Origin: JBBSMX01 sp038232935
GTDB lineage: Bacteria > Bacteroidota > Rhodothermia > Rhodothermales > JANQRZ01
DNA: 13,671 nucleotides
Reading direction: 5' to 3'
NCBI GenBank assembly: GCA_038232935.1
Contig: JBBSMX010000112.1
Coordinates: forward strand, 1 to 13,671
The notes beneath the pieces are model-generated. The model ran no database searches, was not told the DNA's origin, and saw nothing but the letters and a program-made list of their open reading frames with translations. Positions 8,301 through 13,671 of this stretch are shown here, piece after piece. Made by a program: the position numbers and the translations under genes. How positions within the stretch are numbered: position 1 is the stretch's first letter; each line of letters begins with the position of its first letter.

Positions 8301-8654
8301 CTCGGAGCCTCCACCGCCGTCGGAGACGAGGATCCGGCGTGGACGTCGTCGATGCCGGTGAGCGCGGAGGAAGGCGCGAGCGGTCTGCCGGACGTCTACG
8401 CGCTCGACCAGAACTACCCCAACCCGCTCTCTCGCGCGACGACGATTCGGTTCGATCTCCCGCAGCCCGGGCCGGTACGTCTCGCCGTCTACGACCTCCT
8501 CGGGCGTCGCGTCGCCGTGCTCGTCGATGAGGTGCGCGGGGCGGGGCGGCACAGCGTCCGCTTCGGTGCGGCGGCGCTCCCGAGCGGCGTCTACATCTAC
8601 CGGATGACGGCCGGTGCGTACACCGCCGCGCACCGCCTCGTGCTGACGCGCTAG
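5370..8654 (+). CDS. Secreted GH85 endo-beta-N-acetylglucosaminidase with Fn3-like, LamG and T9SS sorting domains
   Basis: GH85 enzymes cut the chitobiose core of N-glycans, leaving one GlcNAc on the protein. Residues 1-30 are a signal peptide (FFFLVLALLLASS, cleavage near AA/QT). The catalytic domain starts with FASYWFPNTLLAWSPEADAD and contains FDGWFINQE at 210-218; Asn216 and Glu218 match the Asn/Glu pair of GH85. A beta-sandwich region typical of GH85 follows (about 410-575), then two Fn3/Ig-like modules (about 577-673 and 674-765; the second has NTTYYWRVDASN), a LamG/concanavalin-like lectin domain (about 770-985; ALDFDGVEDFVDLG and GYWRFDEGSG), and the T9SS sorting domain in the last 85 or so residues (LDQNYPNP, VYDLLGRRVAVLV, SGVYIYRM). 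The product should be exported and probably surface-held, acting on glycoproteins in the environment. It stands alone on its strand. Confidence 0.92.
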   Translation: MNRSATRPPHRFFFLVLALLLASSVPDVAAQTAPPVDAARSAAVLPSDQPFASYWFPNTLLAWSPEADADAPYNRSAVPLRSRFTVPGLQANDHARLGEAGVNPLSAFAPTSGNPSQGSLTVHHYAFGYWPYVENLIFWGGSAGEGLILAPNPGVTDAAHRHGVPVLGTVFFPPTVFGGQIQWVRDFVQRDGDTFPVADKMIEVAAYYGFDGWFINQETAGGNAALATDIQDMMIYLQQHSDLTIEWYDAMTESGSIFWQEELNAQNDAFFQQGDVRVSDLMFLDFGWTATDLANSNTYAQSLGRDPYELYAGVDYQARGIGIGSDFPRVFPEGEAHRTSLGIYRPDETFTPNLDQFYARERQLWVGSDGDPSREDAGAWKGIAHYIPAATSIDAHPFVTHFGVGQGYGYFVDGENRAPASWAGEGWNNLSLQDVQPTWRWWVETAGEPITVRTDFDTAYQGGSSLRLEGDVAADQLVRLFQTDLDLTSQSGLSIAYRLFTPGPTALQVGLTFADDLGGVTLLDLGGAQPGWYLETLNLAPYAGRTLAALSLFMPASAGPGFAVNVGRLGVLESDLVPGAPTTVTVERRTEESPDLLTLRLRWNAPSTDVSYYEVYRRLPDDTRQFLGGSSSTAYFVPALSRLDEQAEIPVEVVAVSPTGARSEAGTATVSTFVPPAASASLSPADDATGIALGARLTWAASTSTTAQTLYFGTSPTPPEVASPEGSVYDPGTLDPNTTYYWRVDASNVVGTTEGPLWSFTTGTESGTGDAALDFDGVEDFVDLGNGDGVRVTGSAITIEARVNPSSWRGQVFQGSVVNKEQNGPDNGYAIRVGANGTVNLLLGNNGWRELSTPSGTLVLNTWQHVAVTYDGATERIFVDGDEVASRPVAFTIADSDASLYVGNSERNPNRTFPGQIDEVRLWNVARSGNAIRATMGTKLGEAYTASPDSGLVGYWRFDEGSGQTVVDETAFAAHGSLGASTAVGDEDPAWTSSMPVSAEEGASGLPDVYALDQNYPNPLSRATTIRFDLPQPGPVRLAVYDLLGRRVAVLVDEVRGAGRHSVRFGAAALPSGVYIYRMTAGAYTAAHRLVLTR

Positions 8655-9595
8655 CGGCCCCGCGCCGCTCCGTTGCTGAGGTAGGAGACGCCGGTGAGCT
8701 GCTCGCACGCCTCCCACAGCCGGGCGCGGGCCGCCGCGTCGAGAGCCGCCTTCGGCGGGTTGACCTCGACGGCGCGACCGCGGAAGTAGTGCTTCGGCCC
8801 GTAAAACGCGCCGCCGCGAGCGAGTGGATCGGTGCCGGCGCGGAGCTGCGGCTCGGCCCCCTGCGCCGCCGTCTGCGCGATGCGGTCCATCGTGAGGCCG
8901 TAGAGTAGCTCCTCGATTTTGGAGCCGTTCTTCTCGACGCTCGTCGTCTGGAGGTCGGTGTTCGAGAGGCCGGGGTGGGCGGCGAGCGCCTTCGTCGTCT
9001 CGCCGCGCTCGTGGAGGCGGTGGTCGAGTTCGAAGGTGAGCATGAGGTCGGCGAGCTTGCTCTGGTTGTACGCCTTCCAGCGGCCGTAGGAGCGTTCGAG
9101 GTTGAGGTCGTCGAAGTGGAGCTTTCCGCTCCACGCGGCCATGCTGCTGAGCGCGATAATGCGGCTGTTCTCGGTGGCAAGCAGGATGGGCAGCAGGTGG
9201 CCGACGAGCGCGAAGTGCCCGAGCACGTTCACGCCGAACTGCATCTCGAAGCCGTCTTTGGTCTCACCGCGTGGGATCGCCATAATCCCAGCGTTGCAGT
9301 AGAGCAGGTCGAGCCGGTCGTATTCAGACGTGAACCGCTCGGCGAAGTCGGCGACGCTGGCGAGGCTCGCGAGGTCGAGCAGCTCGATCACGAGGTCGGC
9401 ATCGGGCACGTCGGCGAGAATCTCGGCGTGGGCTTGCTCGGCGCGGTCGCGGCTGCGGCAGGCCATCACGACGCGCGCACCGTGGCGGGCCAGTTCGCGC
9501 GTGGTCTCCTTGCCGAGGCCGCTATTGGCGCCGGTGACGACGGCGGTGCGGCCGGAGAGGTTGGGAATGTCGGACGTGGACCAAGGTTGGGACAT
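8651..9595 (-). CDS. Short-chain dehydrogenase/reductase (retinol dehydrogenase/WWOX-like)
   Basis: This 314-residue SDR uses NAD(P)(H) to interconvert alcohols and carbonyls; the substrate is not predictable. The Rossmann motif TGANSGLG is at 21-28, an acidic LDL follows near 74-76, CNAGIM lies at 101-106, the catalytic Ser is near 151-152 (ALSSMAAWSG), and YNQSK gives Tyr177 and Lys181. AAHPGLSNTDL after the active site and the extra C-terminal part fit the protochlorophyllide-reductase/retinol-dehydrogenase-like branch. The start at 9595 is chosen because it gives MSQPWSTSDIPNLSGRTAVV, the family's usual spacing to the glycine motif; a longer in-frame start adds unrelated residues. Its leader is almost pure pyrimidine. 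Its stop shares CTAG with the convergent GH85 gene. It probably ends the hydrolase-VOC-SDR transcript. Confidence 0.9.
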   Translation of the reverse strand: MSQPWSTSDIPNLSGRTAVVTGANSGLGKETTRELARHGARVVMACRSRDRAEQAHAEILADVPDADLVIELLDLASLASVADFAERFTSEYDRLDLLYCNAGIMAIPRGETKDGFEMQFGVNVLGHFALVGHLLPILLATENSRIIALSSMAAWSGKLHFDDLNLERSYGRWKAYNQSKLADLMLTFELDHRLHERGETTKALAAHPGLSNTDLQTTSVEKNGSKIEELLYGLTMDRIAQTAAQGAEPQLRAGTDPLARGGAFYGPKHYFRGRAVEVNPPKAALDAAARARLWEACEQLTGVSYLSNGAARGR

Positions 9596-9637
9596 AAAAA
9601 GGAGGGGGAAAGACGGAAGAGGAAAGGGTAAAGGGAG
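9596..9637 (-). promoter_or_regulatory. Pyrimidine tract before the SDR start codon
   Basis: On the minus strand 40 of the 42 bases directly before the ATG are C or T, including CCCCCTCCTTTTT next to the start. There is no Shine-Dalgarno. It could be a ribosomal protein S1-type landing site. The same pattern precedes several neighbouring genes. Function is inferred. Confidence 0.4.
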
Positions 9638-9647
9638 CCCCGGTTTT

Positions 9648-10154
9648 TCAGCGGTGCGAGGAATCGCTTGCTTCAGCCAACAGCGCTTCCAGATCGAGCG
9701 GGCGCGTGACCATCGCGAGGCCGCCGTCCGGTGTGCGCGGCCACTCGGATTCGTGGCGGTCGTGGTAGAGTTCGACGCCGTTGCCATCGGGGTCGCAGAG
9801 GTAGAGCGCTTCGCTCACGCCGTGATCGGCGGCCCCATCGAGCGAGATGCCGGCGCGGACGAGCCGGGCGAGTGCGTCGGCGAGCGAGCGGCGGTCGGGG
9901 TAGAGGAGAGCGAGGTGGTAGAGGCCAGTCGTGCCCGGCGGGGGCGGCGAGCCGCCTGCACTTTCCCACGTGTTCAGCCCGATGTGATGATGGTAGCCAC
10001 CCGCGCTGAGGAACGCCGCCCGCTCGCCCATCCGCTGCGTCACCTCGAAGCCGAGCACGTCGCGGTAAAACACGAGCGCCCGTTCCAGATCGGCCACCTT
10101 CAGGTGCACGTGGCCGACCCGGACGCGGGCGTCGATGGGAGAGGCGTCAGCCAC
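9648..10154 (-). CDS. VOC-superfamily (glyoxalase/extradiol dioxygenase fold) protein
   Basis: This 168-residue protein has paired betaalphabetabetabeta modules of the vicinal oxygen chelate fold: VGHVHLKVADLERALVFYRD with VLGFEV at the N-terminus, AAFLSAGGYHHHIGLNTW, GLYHLALL and LCDPDGNGVELYHD. Candidate metal ligands are His17, His80 and Glu128. The layout resembles CatE-like catechol 2,3-dioxygenases, but those usually have twice as many modules, so the reaction is open (ring cleavage, glyoxalase or thiol transfer). It begins at a GTG immediately after the TAA of the upstream hydrolase, with no spacer, so translation is coupled. The neighbouring hydrolase and SDR suggest a small detoxification set for reactive organic compounds. 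Fold sure, function unknown. Confidence 0.85.
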   Translation of the reverse strand: MADASPIDARVRVGHVHLKVADLERALVFYRDVLGFEVTQRMGERAAFLSAGGYHHHIGLNTWESAGGSPPPPGTTGLYHLALLYPDRRSLADALARLVRAGISLDGAADHGVSEALYLCDPDGNGVELYHDRHESEWPRTPDGGLAMVTRPLDLEALLAEASDSSHR

Positions 10155-10988
10155 TTACGACTTGAGGAAGTCGAGCAGCAGGCTGTTCAGCTCCTCGGTG
10201 TGGGTGTAGTTCAGCCCGTGCGGTGCGCCCTCAATCACTTCGAGCCGGCTGCCGGGCACCATCCGGTGGCCCTGCTTCGCCGACACCTTGAGCGGGACGA
10301 TCTGGTCGTCGTCGCCGTGGACGAACATCGTCGGGACGTCGATCTCCGGCATGTCCGGGCGGAAGTCCGTCGTGCCGAACGCCGTGATGCACTGCTGCGT
10401 GGCGTAGGGTTGCGCCTTCAGCGCGAGCGTCCCGATGTAGTCGAGCTGCTCCTGGCTGATCGGGTGGTCGATCATGCCCCAGTTCACGAACTGCTTGCCG
10501 AAGCCCGCGAGGAACTTCGGGCGGTCCGTCTTGACGCCCTTCATCATCTTGTCGAACTCCTCCTGCGGGACGCCGTCGGGGTTGTCGGCGGTCTTGAGCA
10601 TGTACGGCGCGACGGAGCTGACGAAGACGGCTTTGCCGACGCGGTCCGAGCCGAACTGCCCGAAGTAGCGGGCGACTTCGCCGCCGCCCATCGAGAACCC
10701 GACGAGCGTGACATCGCGGACATCGAGCTCTTCGAGCAGATCGTGGAGGTCGGCCGACATCGTGTCGTAGTCGTAGCCGCCCCACGGCATCGCGGAGGAG
10801 CCGAAGCCGCGCCGGTCGTAGGCGATCACGCGGTAGCCCGCTTCGGTGAGCGCGTTGATCTGGTACTCCCACATCCGGTGGCTGAGCGGCCACCCGTGGA
10901 TGAGCACGACGGTTTCGGAGCCGGACGGATTGCAGTCCTGGTAGTAGATCTCGGCTTCGGGCGAGGTGGAGGTCTTGACGTGAGGCAC
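10155..10988 (-). CDS. Alpha/beta hydrolase (non-heme chloroperoxidase-like)
   Basis: From the GTG at 10988 the protein is 277 residues and starts MPHVKTSTSPEAEIYYQDCN, matching the MPYVTTSDGTEIYYKDWG-type start of this family. The oxyanion motif HGWPLS is at 31-36, the nucleophile elbow GFSMGGGEVARYFG puts Ser99 as nucleophile, and Asp228 (HGDDDQIVP) and His257 (GAPHGLN) complete the triad. These enzymes hydrolyse esters or lactones, and some show cofactor-free haloperoxidase activity. No signal peptide. An ATG at 11051 would add 21 unrelated residues; I prefer GTG because of the family match and because 30 of the 34 bases before it are pyrimidines. The next gene starts directly at its stop codon. 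The AT-rich site at 11051-11076 is the probable promoter. Substrate unknown. Confidence 0.85.
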   Translation of the reverse strand: MPHVKTSTSPEAEIYYQDCNPSGSETVVLIHGWPLSHRMWEYQINALTEAGYRVIAYDRRGFGSSAMPWGGYDYDTMSADLHDLLEELDVRDVTLVGFSMGGGEVARYFGQFGSDRVGKAVFVSSVAPYMLKTADNPDGVPQEEFDKMMKGVKTDRPKFLAGFGKQFVNWGMIDHPISQEQLDYIGTLALKAQPYATQQCITAFGTTDFRPDMPEIDVPTMFVHGDDDQIVPLKVSAKQGHRMVPGSRLEVIEGAPHGLNYTHTEELNSLLLDFLKS

Positions 10989-11050
10989 GGTCGGAGAATT
11001 GAGAAAGGAGAGGGGAGAGAAGCCGGCCGTCGCTGGGGCGGCCAACCGCA

Positions 11051-11076
11051 TTTGTTCGTTGTAACAATCATTTATA
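11051..11076 (-). promoter_or_regulatory. AT-rich promoter with candidate operator upstream of the hydrolase cluster
   Basis: In very GC-rich surroundings this stretch reads, on the minus strand, TATAAA (11076-11071), then an interrupted palindrome TTGTT-N6-AACAA (11067-11052). TATAAA could be a -10 box, and the palindrome would then cover the transcription start, where a MarR- or HxlR-type repressor might bind. No clear -35 or -33 element was found. Its position between two genes on the same strand suggests the hydrolase, VOC and SDR genes have their own regulated promoter. Confidence 0.4.
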
Positions 11077-11088
11077 CGAGCCGACCGA

Positions 11089-11832
11089 TCACATGTTCTG
11101 ATCCGTCGGGAGGATCATCATCTCGGACGTCGTCGTGCCGCGCGGGGCGGTGACGCAGTGGACGATGGCCTCAGCGATGCGGTCGCTGTCGAGCGGCGTG
11201 ACCGTTCGCTTGCCGAAGTTCGATTTGATGTCCTCGTCGGTGATCGTGTGCGTGAGTTCGGTGGCGACGGCTCCCGGCTCAATGCTCGTCACGCGGATGC
11301 CGTACTTCGGCCCGAGCTCCTGCCGGAGCCCTTCGGAGAAGGCGCGGACGGCGTACTTCGTGGCGCTGTAGACGGCGCTGCCGGGGAACACGCGGCGGCC
11401 CGCGACGGACGAGACGTTGAGGATGTCGCCGCGCTCCTGCTCGATCATCGTCGGCAGGACGGCGGCGGTGCAGTAGAGGACGCCCTTGACGTTGACGTCC
11501 ACCATCTGGTCCCACTCGTCGAGCTTCAGCTTCTCGACGTACGAGAGCGGCATCAGCCCGGCATTGTTGACGAGGATATCGATCCGGCCGTACTCGTCCT
11601 TTGTCGCGTCGGCGAGGGCTTGGCAGGCAGCGCGGTCGGTGACGTCGGTCTCGACGACGAGCGCCCGTCCGCCGTTGTCTTCGATCTCGGACTTGAGTTC
11701 GTCGAGGCGCTCGATGCGGCGGGCGGCGAGCACGACGGCCGCGCCCTCGTTCGCGAGGTGGCGGGCCGTGGCTTCGCCGATGCCGCTGGAGGCTCCGGTG
11801 ATAATGGCGACGTAATCGGTGAGGTCGGTCAT
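11089..11832 (-). CDS. Short-chain dehydrogenase/reductase (classical, YdfG-like)
   Basis: This 247-residue classical SDR uses NAD(P)(H); the exact substrate is not readable. TGASSGIG is at 12-19, NNAG at 89-92, the catalytic Ser at about 142 in NVSSVAGRRVFPGS, and YSATK gives Tyr155 and Lys159. The EPGAVATELTHTI segment and the overall length match the YdfG/serine-3-dehydrogenase-like group of NADP enzymes. The start at 11832 gives MTDLTDYVAIITGASSGIG, the normal spacing; an in-frame ATG 36 bp upstream would only translate the pyrimidine leader. Its leader is 32 of 33 pyrimidines with no Shine-Dalgarno. A perfect 13-bp inverted repeat lies between it and the upstream lipoprotein gene, which suggests it is transcribed separately. 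Confidence 0.9.
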   Translation of the reverse strand: MTDLTDYVAIITGASSGIGEATARHLANEGAAVVLAARRIERLDELKSEIEDNGGRALVVETDVTDRAACQALADATKDEYGRIDILVNNAGLMPLSYVEKLKLDEWDQMVDVNVKGVLYCTAAVLPTMIEQERGDILNVSSVAGRRVFPGSAVYSATKYAVRAFSEGLRQELGPKYGIRVTSIEPGAVATELTHTITDEDIKSNFGKRTVTPLDSDRIAEAIVHCVTAPRGTTTSEMMILPTDQNM

Positions 11833-11865
11833 GGAGAGAGGGGAAAGGGTGAGAGAGGGGAGGGG
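11833..11865 (-). promoter_or_regulatory. Pyrimidine tract before the second SDR start codon
   Basis: On the minus strand 32 of the 33 bases directly before the ATG are C or T (CCTCTCTCC adjoining the start). No purine-rich Shine-Dalgarno is present. It is similar in nature, though not in sequence, to the tract before the SDR at 9595. Confidence 0.4.
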
Positions 11866-11867
11866 CA

Positions 11868-11911
11868 TGAAAGCACTTCGCCCGTCACCGGTTCACGGGA
11901 CGGGCGAAGTG
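11868..11911 (-). terminator. Perfect 13-bp inverted repeat, probable terminator of the lipoprotein gene
   Basis: CACTTCGCCCGTC (11874-11886) is the exact reverse complement of GACGGGCGAAGTG (11899-11911), with a 12-nt loop. On the minus strand the stem is followed by CTTTCAT. It lies 24 bp past the lipoprotein stop, so it is most likely its terminator, though the T tract is short. An attenuator or binding site ahead of the next gene is an alternative. Confidence 0.65.
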
Positions 11912-11935
11912 ACGTGCGAAGAATTGAGGGGAGAG

Positions 11936-12412
11936 TCAGGGCCGAGGTGCGTCGGGGAAGCTCACGCGGAGGTCGCGCATGGCGACGATGTAGGCATCCA
12001 GCCCGCCGCCCTCGGTGCCGTGCTCGAAGGTGACGCGCTTCTCGCCGCCGTCCCACGTCGCGCCGACCCACTCGGCTCCGCCGTCGGCGCAGTCGGGGCA
12101 GCCGTAGACCTCGTCGGCGCGGTGGAGGGCGGTGCGGTCGAACGCGCGGTCGAGCCGGGTGCGCTCCGAGGCGCGGAGCGTGCGTTCGTAACGGATGTCG
12201 GGGAAGTTTCGGTCCCGGCCCCACCCGGAATAGGTGAGCGTCGCTGTCGTCCCGTCCACGGTGAGTTCGGCGATGCAGTAGCCGATGCACTCGCCGAAGC
12301 TGGTGCCGCTGAACAGGACGGCGTCATCGGACGAACTGCCGCCGCCTTCGTGTCCGAAGAGCGAGCAGCCACCAAGCGCGGCGAGGGCGAGGACGAGAAG
12401 CCCGCGTGTCAT
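11936..12412 (-). CDS. Small lipoprotein of unknown function
   Basis: This 158-residue protein starts MTRGLLVLALAALGGCSLFG, a lipoprotein signal with lipobox LGGC, so Cys16 (approx.) should be lipidated and the protein held in the cell envelope. A short GHEGGGSSS linker precedes a domain with FSGTSFGECIGYCIAELTVD and later VYGCPDCADGGAEWVG. The two Cys pairs (GECIGYC and CPDC) could form disulfides or bind metal. The pattern resembles small Bacteroidota envelope proteins of the DUF6438 kind, but I am not certain of this. A longer in-frame start upstream is rejected because the signal peptide begins at 12412. It is divergent from the amidase and probably monocistronic, ended by the inverted repeat at 11874-11911. 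Confidence 0.75.
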   Translation of the reverse strand: MTRGLLVLALAALGGCSLFGHEGGGSSSDDAVLFSGTSFGECIGYCIAELTVDGTTATLTYSGWGRDRNFPDIRYERTLRASERTRLDRAFDRTALHRADEVYGCPDCADGGAEWVGATWDGGEKRVTFEHGTEGGGLDAYIVAMRDLRVSFPDAPRP

Positions 12413-12636
12413 GGAGGTGGGCTGTTTGGTGGAAGGAGAGCACAGCATACAAAACGCGCGCGACCTGACGGGGTCAAATCGGATGCCACCACCGTTCGGG
12501 TTCTATGCTCGACATCGGCCCGCGTCGCTCAGGGGGAAAACCTGTTCGCCGATGCATCGCGCGGGCCGCGCGGCTTAACGAGTTCACCATCCTGCGCGCC
12601 TATCTTCTCGCTTCCTCCCACTCCGCCTCCGCCGTC
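12413..12636. promoter_or_regulatory. Divergent promoter region, lipoprotein / amidase
   Basis: This 224-bp gap separates divergent genes and should hold both promoters. I see no convincing -33/-7 pair. The 36 bp before the amidase start are 30/36 pyrimidine, and the 28 bp before the lipoprotein start are 21/28 pyrimidine on the minus strand. Confidence 0.35.
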
Positions 12637-13536
12637 ATGCTTCGCTCGTTCTGCTACCGTCTGGCTCTCGTGTTCGGTTTCGTAGTCCTCGCTGGTCCGT
12701 CGGCGCAGGCGCAGTTCGAACCGGCCTGCGTGGTCGAAGAGGCCTCCGTCGCGGCGTTGCAGGCGGCGATGACGGAGGGGCGCTGCACGGCGCGGCAGAT
12801 CACCGAAGCCTACCTCGCCCGGATCGAATCCATCGATCGGAGCGGGCCGGCGCTGCGGTCCGTGCTCACCGTTAACCCCGACGCGCTCGCGATCGCCGAC
12901 GCGCTCGACGCCGAGCGGGCGGCGGGGACCGTGCGCGGGCCGCTCCACGGCATCCCCGTCCTCGTCAAAGACAACGTCGGCACGGCGGACCGGATGCCGA
13001 CGACGGCGGGCGCGCTCGCGCTCGAAGGCGTGATCGCCCCGGCCGATGCTGGCATCGTCGAGCGGATGCGCGAGGCGGGCGCGATCATTCTCGGGAAGGC
13101 GAACCTCAGCGAGTGGGCCAACTTCCGCTCGACCAACTCGTCGTCGGGGTGGAGCGCGCTCGGGGGGCAGACGAAGAACCCGTACGTGCTCGACCGCTCG
13201 CCGTGCGGGTCGAGTGCGGGCACCGGCGCGGCCCTCGCCGCGAGCCTCGCCGCCGTCGGCGTCGGGACCGAGACCGACGGCTCGATCGTGTGCCCGTCGT
13301 CGGCGAACGGTCTCGTCGGGATCAAGCCGACGGTCGGGCTCGTGAGCCGTGCGGGCATCATCCCGCTCTCGCACAGCCAAGACACGGCCGGGCCGATGGC
13401 GCGGACGGTCGAAGACGCTGCCCTTCTGCTCTCTGCGATGGCAGGCAGTGACCCGGCCGACACGACGACGGCCGCCGCCGCTTCGCACGTCTCCGACGAT
13501 TACGCCCAGTTCCTCGACGCCGACGGGTTGCAGGGT
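12637..13536 (+). pseudogene. Exported amidase-signature enzyme, truncated by IS30-family insertion
   Basis: Amidase-signature enzymes hydrolyse amide bonds with a Ser-cisSer-Lys triad. The ATG at 12637 starts a signal peptide (MLRSFCYRLALVFGFVVLAG, cleavage after SAQA), so the enzyme was exported. Lys111 (PVLVKDNVG), Ser192 (SPCGSSAGTG) and Ser216 (TETDGSIVCPS) match the triad; the 24-residue spacing of the serines is the same as in FAAH. NGLVGIKPTVGLVSRAGIIP and SQDTAGPMARTVEDA follow. The family sequence runs to FLDADGLQG, about residue 299, and is then replaced by the end of an IS30-like element. Such enzymes usually have about 500 residues, so roughly 40 percent is missing here. The frame continues by chance to a TGA at 13657-13659. 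The rest may lie beyond the IS. All catalytic residues are in the retained part, but the fold would be incomplete. Confidence 0.85.
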
Positions 13537-13671
13537 AGATTCAAACGGTCGTCGCAACGGGGGTGTGTGGAACAGTGGCTGTGTGGGCCGATCGTAGGAA
13601 CTCACCCAGCGCCTCGGCCGGCGTTCGCCAGCTCAGCGTCTTGCGTGGTCGAGTGTTGAGTGTCAGGGCCA
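13536..13671 (-). mobile_element. IS30-family insertion sequence, one end (partial)
   Basis: The element begins close to 13536, where amidase similarity ends, and runs off the right edge. Its outer sequence reads agattcaaacggtcgtcgca, which overlaps the transposase stop codon as is usual when the terminal repeat lies next to the gene end. The other end and target duplication are not in the window, so the exact boundary is uncertain by a few bases. Confidence 0.7.
13541..13671 (-). CDS. IS30-family transposase, C-terminal end (partial)
   Basis: Forty-two C-terminal residues are visible before the TGA at 13543-13541; the rest lies beyond the window. They include LNTRPRKTLSWRTPAEAL followed by GEFLRSA. 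The motif N-x-RPRK-x-L-x-W-x-TPAE-x is the signature of the C-terminus of IS30-family DDE transposases, lying shortly after the catalytic Glu. The last 15 residues (ATVPHTPVATTV) are encoded by DNA that also forms the inner part of the element's terminal repeat. The gene reads against the amidase it interrupts. Whether the element is intact cannot be seen. Confidence 0.8.
   Translation of the reverse strand, partial: ALTLNTRPRKTLSWRTPAEALGEFLRSAHTATVPHTPVATTV

Noticed and set aside
7686..9134. A 482-codon frame on the minus strand crossing the GH85/SDR junction
   Set aside because: It overlaps two real genes in the wrong frame and is dominated by Arg, Pro and Ala.
10989..11051. The ATG at 11051 as the hydrolase start
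   Set aside because: The extra 21 residues match nothing in the family and the ATG lies inside the operator-like palindrome. The GTG at 10988 gives the family's usual N-terminus.
9330..11153. A 607-codon frame on the plus strand opposite the SDR, VOC and hydrolase genes
   Set aside because: It spans three well-supported minus-strand genes and their gaps, and has shadow-like composition.
13537..13659. An amidase C-terminus reading on to the TGA at 13657
   Set aside because: These codons are the antisense of the IS30 transposase end and show no amidase similarity. The frame is open by chance.

Overview
The window is about 13.7 kb of dense, GC-rich bacterial DNA. The best clue to the host is the secreted glycosidase in the middle. 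It ends in the type IX secretion (T9SS) sorting domain that begins LDQNYPNP and runs through a YDLLGRRV-like core to the C-terminus. T9SS is confined to the Bacteroidota and relatives. High GC together with this domain and mostly non-Shine-Dalgarno starts suggests the Rhodothermota (Rhodothermales, such as Rubricoccaceae or Salinibacteraceae). That placement is inference. No rRNA, tRNA or CRISPR array was seen.

Left part (1-2860, all minus strand): a decaying accessory island. At the edge lies the start of an IS630-family transposase broken by two tandem duplications. Upstream of it is a co-directional series: hsdM (type I methyltransferase, interrupted by an in-frame UGA where Trp is expected), a DUF4160 protein, a DUF2442 protein, a YgiT/MqsA-type zinc-finger antitoxin, and an ATGA-coupled 24-codon remnant that was probably truncated by the IS. 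No hsdS or hsdR is present.

Centre (3087-8654): housekeeping and secreted functions. An FKBP-type prolyl isomerase lipoprotein and a clade-3-like catalase lie on the minus strand, separated by a clear intrinsic terminator. Divergent from the catalase is a 1094-aa modular GH85 endo-beta-N-acetylglucosaminidase with T9SS export signals.

Right-centre (8651-12412, all minus): a short-chain dehydrogenase (SDR), a VOC/glyoxalase-fold protein and an alpha/beta hydrolase form a probable detoxification or stress cluster behind an AT-rich promoter/operator-like site. A second SDR, a strong perfect inverted repeat and a small Cys-containing lipoprotein follow. The first SDR and the GH85 gene converge and share a CTAG at their stop codons.

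Right edge (12637-13671): a periplasmic amidase cut after about 300 codons by an IS30-family element, whose transposase C-terminus runs off the window. Both ends of the window are therefore insertion sequences, so this could be a contig broken at repeats.

Several genes here have strikingly pyrimidine-rich leaders directly before the start codon. The YgiT antitoxin instead has a canonical GGAGG site, which fits a foreign origin. I see no clearly new multi-gene system. The best candidate is the hsdM-DUF4160-DUF2442-YgiT arrangement, where toxin-antitoxin-like genes occupy the place expected for hsdS.
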